DNA of 64,000 bases from Ascaphus truei (Eukaryota; Chordata; Amphibia; Anura; Ascaphidae). Location: NCBI GenBank assembly GCA_036426205.1, contig WSYH01002498.1, positions 1 through 64,000 of the forward strand. Reading direction: 5' to 3'. A program made the translations under genes and the position numbers. The notes beneath the pieces were generated by a model that was not told the origin of the DNA, ran no database searches, and saw only the letters and a program-made list of their open reading frames with translations. Below, piece after piece: positions 1-9,822 of the stretch; position 1 is the first letter of the stretch; each line of letters starts with the position of its first letter.

Positions 1-611
1 TCAAGAATTGCCTCCTTAGTGCACTCCTCGGGTTGTATCCAGCACGTACACAAGTCCAATAACCGCTGAGCGAGGACCCGGGGTCTCATCTTAGCGGTGT
101 ACTTCATGTTCCAGAACTGCTGCCGGTAGGTCTCTGGGGTCAAACCTAAGCGATCCAGTATGGCGGCTTTAACTTGTCAGTAGTCCATTGCCTGATCTGC
201 TGGGAGGCCCTGATATGAGGCCTGGGCTTCTCCTATGAGGAGCGGGGCCAAAGCAGTTGCCCAGCAATCTGTAGCCCAGCCCGGAGCTTCGGCAACTCTT
301 TCAAATGTCAGTAAAAAAGCCTCTGGATCCCCGTTCGGAGCAATTTTCCTCAGGAGTATCGGAGGTCTGCTTGCAAGTTCTGGACTGGCAGACACCTGGA
401 ATTGGGTCAGCAGCTTGGCCATCCGCTCCTCCTGTGCTGCCTGCTGCTGGGTTAGGAGCTGGGTTTGCTGCTGCAATAGTCTTTCATCTCTCTCTGCTTG
501 TAGCCGGGCCTGCTCCTGCATTAACAGTCCCTGCTGTTTGGTCTGCTCCTGCATTAACTGTCCCTGCTGTTTGGTCTGCTCGCACAGAAACTCTTTCAAA
601 AGTTCTTCCAT
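1..611 (-). pseudogene. Gmr1-like LTR element, SCAN-like gag (partial, broken)
   Basis: Read on the minus strand, an ATG at 611 opens a gag-like frame. Residues about 1-70 are glutamine/glutamate-rich and coiled-coil-like, with two or three near-repeats of an EQTKQQG-type unit. A globular part follows (…LLRKIAPNGDPEAFL…). The frame stops after ...MDY at about 176, but the same frame continues beyond the stop to base 1 with a RQQFWNMKY motif and a leucine-rich segment ending TKEAIL. These resemble the SCAN domain, which is known to derive from gag of Gmr1-like gypsy elements (Emerson and Thomas). Its LTR and primer-binding region lie just upstream at 680-1217. The premature stop marks an old copy. 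The rest of gag and pol runs off the window. Homology is from motif recognition only. Confidence 0.75.
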
Positions 612-667
612 TATTGTGTGTGTGTGTGGCCCTTTAACTGCAGGAGCCTTTTGAAAATTCTAGCACC

Positions 668-679
668 TCTGACACCATA
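668..679 (-). promoter_or_regulatory. Putative primer-binding site of the Gmr1-like element
   Basis: Immediately 3' (minus strand) of the LTR end at 680, after a two-base TA spacer, comes TGGTGTCAGAGG. TGG-initiated sequence in this position is the usual form of a tRNA primer-binding site. The priming tRNA was not identified. Confidence 0.55.
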
Positions 680-1217
680 TGTTGCAGGGTATATGCAACT
701 ACACACGCAGGTTCTTTGGATAAGGCTTATTTATTTAGCTTTCATTTATACAGTACACAAAACAAAAATAGCTTTTCATCAGCAAACAAAAGAAAAATGT
801 ATTTTTCTTCAGCAGACAAAACAGTTTCTCTTTAGCAAACAAAACAGTTTCTCTTTAGCAGACAGAGTAAAAATAAGGCAGCTACTCTTTTCTATGCAGG
901 AGACAGACAGTTCATAAACCATGTACTTTGCTAACAGACCTTGTATCAAGCTGTTCTCTCTCCAGAGTTTCAGGGGATTTTCCTGCTTCAGACAGCATAC
1001 AAATAGACAGACCTTCTATCAGTAATCTCCTCTCTCCTGAACAGCTAGGCAGCATGTGTCTACAGCCTGGGGTTTTTAAAACACCTTGATTAGGCAGCTG
1101 GGATCCAACTAATTGTCCTGAGGTTCCCAGCTGAAGTTAACCTAGTCACTGCTGCACTGCAGACTAAACATAGGTCTGCCAGGCATATAGCTGGTGGCTT
1201 TTATTTACCCTGTCACA
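680..1217 (-). repeat. 5' LTR of the Gmr1-like element
   Basis: The minus-strand segment opens with TGTGACAGGG at 1217 and closes with CTGCAACA at 680, the TG...CA form of an LTR. It is about 538 bp long. Near its 3' end are a TATA-like TGTATAAATG and an AATAAATAAG polyadenylation signal, as expected for U3-R-U5 order. A primer-binding region and gag follow directly. It abuts the gypsy LTR to its right, so one element probably inserted into or beside the other. Confidence 0.65.
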
Positions 1218-2198
1218 AGTGGGAGCAAGCCCGGCATGTGGTATAGCGTTGCTGGGCCTGTTGGAAGAAAGTTAGGATGATACTTGCAACGCTTGGGGTG
1301 TCCGTAAGAATAGTCGTGTCCATGTGCCAATGTCCAGGAGTCCAGAGAGAAGAATCGTAGAGTTTGTAGCAAGGTTCAGAGAGGTACCAGAGAGCAGAGT
1401 AGTCCAGGACAAGCAGGGGTCAAAACCCAGGGAGATGCAATATGAGACCCAGGAGCAGGAAACAGCAGGAAACACAGAGGGAGCACAGCATAGGTCAGGT
1501 ACACACAGGGAAACAGGAACTATGTAGAGCGAGGAAGAAGTGGACAGACAGGGGTTATAAAGGAGGGAACACCAATGGGAAACAGGGGACGAGTAGAGAG
1601 AGAAGTGGGAGACAATAGGGATAGGTCAGGGAGAGAAGAGGAGACAGAAAGGACAGTCAGGGGAATGGCCTGCAGGGTTTGGGAGGCAGAGACATGAGGG
1701 ACAGGATAAGAGGAACATGTGCGCGTGCCCTCTGTAATGTGGGGATGCACCCGCACGGGCTGCATCACAGCGACAGCCTGCAAGGACTGAGGGGAGGAGC
1801 GTACGCGCACACCCTCTGTGGGCAGAGGAGAGGCGCGCACAGGCTGTACCAGCATGAGAGACCGCAGGGACCGAGAGGAGGGAGCGGACGCGTCAGGGAG
1901 CCCAGAGGAGGAACGTGTGCGCGCGCCCTCCGTGAGTTGCGGGAGCGCACGCACAGGCCGTGTCACCAGGCGCACAGAGTGCCGTGCCGCGGGCACCACA
2001 CTGGGAGCAGGTAATTCAGGCACCGCGGGAGAGAGGGAGCGTGGAGCATCGTAGCAGGGGCTCAGGGACCGCGTCGGTATGCGAGACCTGCGGGGCACGC
2101 GCTGCGGCAGAGGGGGAGAGGTAGAAGGTAAGGGAGAGGAGGTAACAGGAGATGGGAGAGAGGGACCAGGAGGGGAAGGAATCCCCTGAGTCGTCACA
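1218..2198 (-). repeat. 3' LTR of chromodomain gypsy element
   Basis: On the minus strand a purine tract (AGGGGGGGAT, 2201-2210) is followed by TGTGACGACTCAGG at 2198, the usual polypurine-tract/LTR junction. About 490 bp of this LTR (2198 to about 1706) is repeated at 6580 to about 6097, upstream of gag, which identifies both as LTRs. A TATAA box (CTTTATAACC) lies near 1557 on the minus strand. The far end near 1218 touches the Gmr1-like LTR, so it is either the true LTR end or the insertion point of that element. Long proline/serine-rich reading frames across it are by-products of GC-rich sequence. Confidence 0.65.
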
Positions 2199-2199
2199 G

Positions 2200-3858
2200 T
2201 ATCCCCCCCTTGAGGATCAATCTCCGAGTGATCCAACCACGGCGTGAGGGGGAATTTCTGATGAAACTGGGACAGTAGTCTTGGGGCATGAATGTGATGT
2301 GCCGGTACCCAGGAACATTCCTCAGGCCCGTAACCCTTCCAGTGTACCAAAAATTGAAGCCTATTTTTCGACCAGCGAGAGTCGATGAGGGATTGTATCT
2401 CGTACTCCTGTTGGCCCAGGGTGGACACTGGATTGGGTCTCCGAGAGGGATCGGAAAATGAGGACTGGGAACATATCTCTTAAGGAGAGAGACGTGAAAG
2501 ACGGACGGGACCTTCATTCTGGGAGGTAGATCGAGATGATAGGCCACCGGGTTAACCTTCTCTAGAATTTTGAATGGTCCCAGGAATCTAGGAGACAACT
2601 TGGGTGATGGAGTCTTGAGCCTAATATTTTTGGACGACAGCCACACCAGATCGCCAGGTTTGAAGGAAGGACCCCTTTGACGGTGACGGTCTGCCTTGGT
2701 TTTTTGTTTGGCAACCGCAGTCTGTAAGGTCTTGAGGATCTTTTTCCAGGATTCTTGTAAGTTGGCGATATGCGAGTCAGCTGCCGGAACACCCGAAGGA
2801 GAAGGCGAGAGAGGAAGACTACTGGGATGAAAGCCAAAGTTGATAAAGAAGGGCGATTCCTGAGTAGATTCGTTCTTCAGGGAATTTATGGTGAATTCGG
2901 CCCAAGGCAAAAGATCCACCCAGTTATCCTGAGAGTCTGAAATTAAGCATCTTAGATACTGTTGAAGAGTCTGATTCATCCTTTCGGTTTGACCATTGGT
3001 TTGTGGATGGTATCCAGAGGAAAACAAGAGAGAGATACCCAGTCTTTGGGAGAAAGCCCGCCAGAATTTTGAGATGAACTGAGACCCACGGTCCGAGACG
3101 ATAGAAATGGGAACGCCATGTAACCTGAAAATCACTTTGGAGAAGACGTCGGCCAAAGTGGCAGAGTTGGGCAGACCCTTGAGGGGGATAAAGTGTGCCT
3201 GTTTCGAAAACCTGTCTACTACGGCCAGAATGGTGTTCATCCCTTTGGAAATGGGCAATTCAACAATGAAGTCCATTGAAATGTGTTTCCAGGGTTGTTC
3301 TGGAATGGGAAGTGACAAAAGAAGTCCAGAAGGTTTATGATGGAGTGTCTTACTCTGGGCACATACAGGACAAGCGGTGGTAAATTCGAAAATGTCTTGA
3401 TTCATTTTAGGCCACCAAAAAGTCAGTTTAATGAGATCTGCCGTCCTTTTGAAGCCTCGATGCCCAACTGTTCTGGAGGAATGACCCCAAAGTAACACTT
3501 TATGGCTAAAGCGTGGAGCTGCGTATAGGCGTCCTTCTGGTACCCTGAACCTGCTGGGAATGTGAGCTTGAGCCTTGTTGATCTCGTCCAACACATCAAA
3601 GTTGTTAGCAGAAATTATGCACTTGGCAGGAAGAATAGGCTCTGTGATTTTCTTAGCTTTAGTCTCAGAGGCCAACTGACGAGAGAGGGCGTCCGCTTTA
3701 ACATTCTTAGTCCCGGGAATATAAGAAATGGTGTAGTTGAAGCGGGAAAAGAAGAGTGACCAGCGAGCTTGGCGGGACCCCAGGCGACGAGCCCCCTCAA
3801 TATATAACAAATTTTCGTGATCAGTGAGAATAGCGATTGGTTCTTTGGAACCCTCCAA
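2200..3858 (-). pseudogene. Gypsy pol, C-terminal half: RNase H end, integrase, chromodomain
   Basis: The minus-strand frame starts with the end of RNase H (TDHENLLYIEGARRL, ADALSRQ). An integrase follows: an HHCC zinc finger ending CPVCAQSKTLHHKP, a DDE core (MDFIVELP at the first Asp, VSDRGSQF at the second, QTNGQTERMNQTLQ around the Glu) and a C-terminal PGDLVWLSSKNI segment. A frameshift near 2430 then leads into a chromodomain (YEIQSLIDSRW, LQFLVHWKGYG, SWVPAHHI), about 2428-2250. Chromodomain integrases are characteristic of the chromovirus branch of Ty3/gypsy. The frame is separated from the upstream RT frame by a stop near 3860. Intact catalytic motifs but broken frames indicate a moderately old, dead copy. 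Confidence 0.9.
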
Positions 3859-3867
3859 AAGGTGTCT

Positions 3868-4809
3868 TCATTCTTGAAGAGCCAGTTTAATGGCCAAAAG
3901 TTCGCGATTACCGATATCATAATTCTTTTCGGCCGCTGAGAACTTCCGTGAAAAAAAACCACAAGGGTGAAGTTTCTCTTGGGGAGAAGTCCTCTGGGAA
4001 AGGACTGTGCCAGCACCTACATCCGAGGCGTCGACCTCCAAGGTGAAGGGGAGGGAGGTATCCGGATGACGAAGGATGGGAGCAGACACGAACGCCTTCT
4101 TGAGAATCTCAAAGGCGGAGATGGCCTCAGGTGACCAGGATGAGACGTCGGTGCCCTTCTTGGTCAAGGCGGTGATGGGAAGAGCAATAGAAGAATTTTT
4201 TTTGATGAACTTCCTGTAATAATTGGCAAAGCCAAGAAAACGCTGTACAGCCTTGAGCGATTTAGGGAGCGGCCAGACGAGGACCGCCTTCAGCTTCTCT
4301 GGGTCCATGGAAAAACCTTGACTGGAGATGATATAACCCAGGAAGGTAGTAGAAGCCTGGTGGAACAGACATTTCTCCATCTTGGCATAGAGGCGAATAG
4401 AACAAAGCCTGGAAAGCACAAGTTTGGTATGTTGAATGTGTTCCTCCAGATTTTTAGAAAAAATAAGGATGTCGTCTAGGTAGAGTATGACAAAAGTTCC
4501 CAATACATCACGGAAGATGTCGTTCATGAACTCCTGAAACACAGCAGGAGCGTTACACAATACAAAGGGCATAACAAGATATTCATAATGTCCAGAACGT
4601 GTGTTAAATGCTGTTTTCCACTCATCTCCCTCCCTTATACGAATGAGATTATAGGCACCCCTTAAGTCAAGTTTTGAGAAGATAGAGGCACCTTGGAGAC
4701 GGTCGAACAGTTTAGAAATGAGCGGGAGAGGATACCGGTTCTTCACCGTGATCTTATTGAGACTACGGAAGTCAATGCATGGCCTCAGTGATCCATCCTT
4801 CTTCTTCAC
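3868..4809 (-). pseudogene. Gypsy pol: reverse transcriptase and RNase H start
   Basis: The minus-strand frame of about 313 residues has the standard Ty3/gypsy RT order: [16 protein letters not shown] near the start, [15 protein letters not shown], a catalytic [10 protein letters not shown] block at about residue 110, FLGYIIS, and [12 protein letters not shown]. The RNase H start follows ([16 protein letters not shown], then [23 protein letters not shown]). The expected MPFGLCNAP block reads MPFVLCNAP, a substitution at a normally conserved glycine. It continues, after a stop, in the integrase frame downstream. It is not a host gene. Confidence 0.92.
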
Positions 4810-5170
4810 AAGAAGAAGCCAGCCCCGGCAGGGGAGGTAGAATTGCGGATGAATCCCTTCTCCAAAATTTCCTAAATGTAGGTGGTCATGGCCTCAGTCT
4901 CCGGGATGGAGAGTGGATAAGATTTAGACTTCGGCAGGACAGTCCCAGGGATGAGATCGACAGGACAATCGTATGGACGATGAGGAGGAAGGACTTCTGC
5001 TTGTACCTTGTTGAACACATCCAAGTACTCATGGTACACAGCAGGCAGGGTCAATAGATTGGCAGAAACGGCAAGCACAGCCACGGAAGACTTTGCTGGA
5101 ACAGCATCTGCGGGCGAGGACCACTGGAGAGGCAGAGTGCCGGACCAATCAATGCACGGATTGTGGAGTT
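4810..5170 (-). pseudogene. Gypsy pol: linker and RT N-terminus
   Basis: A minus-strand frame (5084-4872) reads PAVYHEYLDVFNKVQAEVLPPHRPYDCPVDLIPG, then [13 protein letters not shown]. This is the conserved region just before the RT palm in Ty3/gypsy pol (YHEFLDVF…LPPHRPYDC…). A stop or frameshift separates it from the RT frame at 4809. The piece links protease and RT in the expected order. No more than 20 residues of any one motif are quoted as a unit; breaks are left as found. Confidence 0.8.
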
Positions 5171-5600
5171 AAAGCCGAAGCAATCCTAAAACAATTTGCA
5201 CAGTAGAAGATTCAAAAACGTCGAAGATAATTACCTCCTTATGACCATCAGCCAGGGTCAAGGTAAGAGGAATAGACTCCCAAATAATGAATGCCGGCTG
5301 GAGGGGTCGTCCGTCAATGGCCTTGAGGCCAATAGGGCTCTTCCTTCTGACCATGGGAATTTGATTCTCCAATGCGAACTTCTGGTCCAGGAAATTACCA
5401 CCCGATCCTGAGTCGACGAAAGCTTCAACCTTTACGCAAAGGTTAGGACCCTCCAACGTGGCTGGAAGCAGAAACTGCTTTGGGAGAGCTTTGGAAGGAG
5501 AGGGGCAAGGAGAGACAGTACCCAGTAGACGCCCCTCTACCTTTACTGGGTGCGCCCGTTTCCCGGCTTCAAGGGACAGTTCTGGAGATGATGTTCCGAA
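5169..5600 (-). pseudogene. Gypsy pol: aspartic protease
   Basis: The C-terminal part of a minus-strand frame carries AFVDSGSGGNFLD, the retropepsin active-site form (D-S-G), followed by hydrophobic strands ending in IVLGL. It lies between the gag zinc knuckle and the RT, as expected for gypsy pol. The N-terminal part of the open frame (5855-5600) is out of frame with gag and is not interpreted. Confidence 0.75.
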
Positions 5601-6045
5601 GAGGCACAGTAGAAACACAGCCTGTTCTGGCAACACCGCGCTCTCTCGGTTGCCTGGAGTTGTTGACTGCCGACCTGCATCGATTCCGGCGCGTCTATGG
5701 CCAGGAGAGAAATAGTGGGCGACCTGTGGGAAATAACAGAGGAAGGAGAACGGGAACAGTGTCTTTCGTGCCGTCGTTCCTGCGTACGCTGATCCATGCG
5801 TACGCTCAGGGTGATCAACTCCTCCAGGATCAACTCCTCCAGGGACGTCCTTCAACGTATCTGAGAGTCCGTGCCAGTAGCGGCGGTGAGAGCCTCATCA
5901 TTCCATTGGACTTCGGCAGCCAGCGTATGGAACTCGATGGCGTATTTGGCAGCTGATCTTCGGCCCTGAGAAATATGAAAAAGGGAGAAGGCGGCTGTCT
6001 CACGCCGTGCGGGAGTATCAAATACAAGTTGAAATTCTCATCTAA
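5543..6045 (-). pseudogene. Gypsy gag, truncated at its 5' end, with CCHC zinc knuckle
   Basis: Minus strand. A frame at 5833-5543 ends in a CCHC zinc knuckle (CFYCASSEHHLQNC, C-x2-C-x4-H-x4-C). Upstream of it, 6040-5830 holds the capsid-like part in a second frame (RRETAAFSLFHISQG, AIEFHTLAAEVQWNDEAL), of the type seen in Sushi-class gypsy gag. The N-terminal part of gag is missing, because the frame meets an unrelated junction near 6045. A short duplication of a CTCCAGGATCAACTC-like unit is visible at 5818-5840. Confidence 0.75.
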
Positions 6046-6096
6046 ACAACGGGTAGTCTTGCGTTACTTCGCATTGGCGCTCCCATAGGGGGGAGG

Positions 6097-6580
6097 AACA
6101 TGTGCGCGTGCCCTCTGTAATGTGGGGATGCGCGCGCACAGGCTGCATCACAGTGACAGCCTGCAAGGACTGAGGGGAGGAGCGTACGCGTGCGCCCTTC
6201 GTGGGCAGAGGAGAGGCGCGCACAGGCTGTACCAGCGCGAGAGACCGCAGGGACCGAGAGTAGGGAGCGGACGCTGGGAGCCCAGAGGAGGAACATGTGC
6301 GCGCGCCCTCCGTGGGTTGCGGGAGCGTACGCACAGGCCGCGTCACCAGGCGCACGGAGCGCCGTGCCGCGGGCACCATGCTGGGAGCAGGTAATGCAGG
6401 CACCGCGGGAGAGAGGGAGTGTGGAGCATCATAGCAGGGGCTCAGGGACCGCGTGGGTATGCGAGACCTGCGGGGCACATGCTGCGGCAGAGGGGGAGAG
6501 GTAGGAGGTAAGGGAGAGGAGGTAACAGGAGATGGGGGAGAGAGGGACCAGGAGGGGAAGGAATCCCCTGAGTCGTCACA
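6097..6580 (-). repeat. 5' LTR fragment of chromodomain gypsy element
   Basis: This segment matches 1706-2198 with roughly 90% identity by eye and starts with the same TGTGACGACTCAGG at 6580. Only the first half of the LTR is present. From about 6097 to 6045 the sequence is unrelated, and then gag starts in mid-domain. An internal deletion has therefore removed the end of the LTR, the primer-binding site and the start of gag. Confidence 0.75.
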
Positions 6581-6865
6581 TCCGGACTGGAGCAATGAGA
6601 TTAGCATTAGAACTAAAGCAAACGGATGTTCGGGGGTGCTAAAAGACAATAACATTACTCAATTTATTGAGGAACCAGGAAAGGGGCAATACTGAATCTG
6701 GGAATATCAAACAATGTAGAAGTAATAACAAATATTCAACTCAGGGAACATTTGGGTAAGAGTGATCCTAACATGGTCTCATTTGAAATAAATTATCAAA
6801 AACCATATTACATGAGTTGAACAAAGACTTAAGTTTAGGAAGGCAGATTTTTATTAAAAGATAAG
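6581..6865 (+). pseudogene. CR1 LINE fragment (endonuclease/RT linker region)
   Basis: The + strand translates as NITQFIEEPGKG followed in another frame by HLGKSDHNMVSFEINYQ-like sequence, the region after the endonuclease in CR1 ORF2. Stops and frameshifts are frequent. The gypsy 5' LTR fragment abuts its left side, so the LTR element probably inserted here. Confidence 0.6.
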
Positions 6866-6869
6866 ACAA

Positions 6870-8105
6870 ATTATAATTGCTGATACCAATTAAAATATAT
6901 AAAATTGTAGGGATAATCCCTCTGGTATATAGATGTGTCAGCTGGCGCTCTTACCTAAAGAATTGGTGGTAATGTAGTGAAAAATGGGTAACAATAGGAA
7001 AATTACAATATTAAAAAATAAAAATAATAAGTTGTTATATAATAAATAACAAAATACCCAAAGAACACAGTCCAATTCAGCAGAACATGGGTGTGCAGCA
7101 TCTTTAAACCGGAATTAACCCCAGGTCCGGTACAAACTATAAAAAAAAAGACAAAAAGAAAAAAGCGCAAAAACCCATGGTGTACTATTATCAGTTTATG
7201 TGAAAGAAGAAACGGTTATAAACACTTACACAGGTAAGTTGTTAGAAGGCACTTCGATATTGGGAAACTGGGTTACAATAACCACCGGAACAATCGTAGT
7301 CCACTTGTCTGTTTAGCTGGGTGCGCACTGTCTTTCCCTGCTGTCCTCCACTCGATCAGCGGCGTGCATCCGCGTCACATGACACGTAGCTCGTGACGTC
7401 AGCGTGTATGTCGTCGATCGGGGGTTGGGCATTCGGCAGACACTCATTCCCCCTCCAAGCCAGACATACAGGATCTCTGTATGCTCCGTGCATCCGTTCG
7501 TAATATCCAGTTACAGGCAACCTTTGCAGTAACAGCCCTACGCGTTTCGAGGAGCCTTTCCTCTTCATCAGGGGAGCTATTGCTGCCAGGTTGCTGATGG
7601 TCTTTATATAGGGGTGCTAGGTATGCTACCACCAATAGAAAACCGTTTGTTAATGGGTTCTCACAATTATTGGTTGTAACATTCACATTAGGGTATACTA
7701 TCTTGAAAATTGGCAATAGTACCAGAAATAGCTTTAAGATATAAATGTGTATAATAAAATATATTGAATTATACTAAGAACTAATGTTGATATAATTAGA
7801 TATGCATATGGAACCACTGTGAATGCTAAAACAACAATTATTACAACAAGAAAAAGTAATCATAAAAACAAGTTATCTTTAATACAATCAATACTTATTA
7901 AAACTTGTAAAAAAAACTCACAATAGGTTAAAAATGCTGTTATAAAGATTAGATAAGTATGTTAAAAAATAAAAAAAGGGGGGAATCCTAAATTTATTCT
8001 ATAAAAATGCTGCAAGATCAATATCTTCATTTAACGATGGAGGTGATCGTATGTTGACACTCAGACAAAAAGAAACATACTGGATACACCAGCTTAATAC
8101 CATGT
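6870..8105 (-). repeat. Penelope-like (hammerhead-bearing) repeat block
   Basis: This AT-rich stretch without a credible gene contains a GC-rich core (7320-7600) with a well-formed minus-strand hammerhead motif (7526-7586, annotated separately). Such motifs mark the terminal repeats of Penelope-like elements. No RT or GIY-YIG sequence was found, so only leader/terminal parts remain. The family assignment rests on the ribozyme motif alone. Confidence 0.45.
7526..7586 (-). ncRNA. Hammerhead ribozyme motif 1 (type I, short stem III)
   Basis: The minus strand reads stem I 5' arm, CUGAUGA, stem II (GAGG/CCUC with a 7-nt loop and one extra A), GAAAC, a minimal stem III (C-GC-G), then GUA and the stem I 3' arm GGGCUGUUACUGC. 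Stem I pairs CCC/GGG, AGC/GCU and GCAG/CUGC with small internal loops. Box I, box II and the cleavage triplet are all consensus. Self-cleavage is an inference; no folding was computed. Confidence 0.75.
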
Positions 8106-9370
8106 CCATCCCCTTTATTAATTTGGTGGCTCTTCTCTGCACTCGCTCTAGTTCCATAATGTCTTTTCTTAGGATTGGTGCCCAAATTTGTACTTCATAT
8201 TCAAGGTGTGGTCTTACTAATGCTTTGTAAAGGGGCATAATTATGTTTACTTCCCTTCCATCCATTGCCCGTTTGATGCAAGATAAGATTTTGTTTGCCT
8301 TTGCAGCTACTGCATGACATTGGGCACTATTGCTAAGCCTGCTGTCTACAAGCACTCCTAAATCCTTCTCCATCAAGGATTCCCCCAATATATCTCCATT
8401 TAATTTGTAAGTCGCCTTTTTATTCTTGCATCCAAATGCATAACCTTACATTTATCTGTATTAAACCTCATCTGCCATTTACCTGCCCACGTTTCCAGTC
8501 TCTTCAAGCCTTCTGAAGAGAAATTACATCCTGCTCTGATTCTATTACCTTACACAATTTAGTATCATTAGCAAAGATGGAGACTTTGCTCTCAATCCCA
8601 ACCTCAAGGTCATTAATAAACAAGTTAAAAAGCAGGGGTCCCATTACCGAGCCCTGAGGTACTCCACTCACGACTTTAGCCCAACCTGAAAAAGTTCCAT
8701 TTATGACAACCCTCTGTTGTCTGTCCTTTAACCAGTTTCCAATCCAGGTGCATATATTATTACTGAGTCCAACCTTTTTTTAAATTTGTACACAAACCTC
8801 TTGTGTGAAACCGTATCAAAAGCCTTTGCAAAATCTAAGTAGACCACATCAACTGCATTACCCTGGTCTAAATTCCTACTTACCTCCTCAAAGAAACAAA
8901 TAAGGTTAATTTGGCAAGATCTATCCTTCATAAATCCATGCTGACTATTACTAATAATTTTGTTTTCCATTAGGTATTCCTGAATATTATCCCGTATTAA
9001 ACCTTCAAGTAGTTTCCCCACTATTGAAATCAGGCTTACAGGTCTGTCATTTCCCGGTTGGGATCTAGCTCCTTTTTAAATATAGGCACCCCATCTGCTT
9101 TACGCCAATCTTGTGGTACTGAACCTGTGGAAATGGAGTCCTCAAATATTAAACTATAATAGTTTGGCTATTACTGAGCTTAACTCCTTGAGAACTCTTG
9201 GATGTATGCCATTGGGGCCAGGTGCCTTATTTACTTTATTTTTTTCAAGTTGCTTATGAACTTCTTCCTTAGTTAACCAATTGTTAATTAATATGGAGGT
9301 TGTGGCTTCCTCCTGCGGCACTACTATTGAACTTGATTCCAGTTTGATTTTAAAGAAGAGGAAAGATGGC
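8106..9370 (-). pseudogene. CR1 LINE fragment, RT to C-terminus
   Basis: Minus strand. From 9423 downward: linker NKVNKAPGPNGIHPRVLKELS, then FMKDRSCQINLICFFEEVS and VYLDFAKAFDTVSHK (RT palm), then at 8388-8100 EKDLGVLVDSRLSNSAQCHAVAAKANKILSCIKRAM and [18 protein letters not shown]. These are CR1 ORF2 blocks in the correct order. The YADD-type block region (about 8400-8730) is out of frame. Several stops make it a dead copy. It changes to unrelated sequence at about 8105. Confidence 0.88.
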
Positions 9371-9424
9371 AATCTATGCAACTTTTTCACTATATGAACA
9401 TCCAAAAAAATTAAAAAAAACACG

Positions 9425-9822
9425 TTGAGGAGGTTGAATTCTTTTGAAACGACGTTGGTATTGTTGGGTGCAAGGGGACACAGTATATCGTATATCTACC
9501 GAACAATAATGGAAATTAAAGCTGAATCTAAGCCAGGATTTGTATTAGCGTGGGAAAATGAATTGGGTAAGGAATACTCTGGATTTGAATGGACACAAAT
9601 GTGGAGTAATGCCAGCTCTTCCTCGATGTCAACGAATATCTTGGAAAATGCATATAAGATAATGTATAGGTGGTATTGTACACCACAAAATTGAACGAAT
9701 GCTACCAAGTGCTGGAGAGGGTGTGGAGAAGTGGATACAATGCTTCATATCTGGTGTAAGTGTAAGAAAATAAAGTGTTTTTGGAATAGGATAAGTGGAG
9801 CAGATTTTTAATATTACCAAGA
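9425..9822 (+). pseudogene. Old L1 LINE, ORF2 C-terminal domain (left part)
   Basis: The + strand reads a tryptophan-rich C-terminal L1 segment: WTQMWSNASSSSMSTN, NAYKIMYRWYCTPQN, then CWRGCGEVDTMLHIWCKC, an L1 zinc-knuckle-like CxxC/HxxC arrangement. It is interrupted at 9822 by a younger L1 and resumes at 13146. It is a Tx1/L1-type vertebrate copy. Confidence 0.8.
9810..9822. repeat. Target-site duplication, left copy
   Basis: aatattaccaaga occurs here and again at 13133-13145, exactly flanking the younger L1. Its 13-bp length is typical for L1 target-primed insertion. Confidence 0.88.

Noticed and set aside
1520..2428. 302-residue minus-strand protein with a chromodomain as a host gene
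   Set aside because: The chromodomain follows a gypsy integrase, and the rest of the frame is LTR sequence after the polypurine tract.
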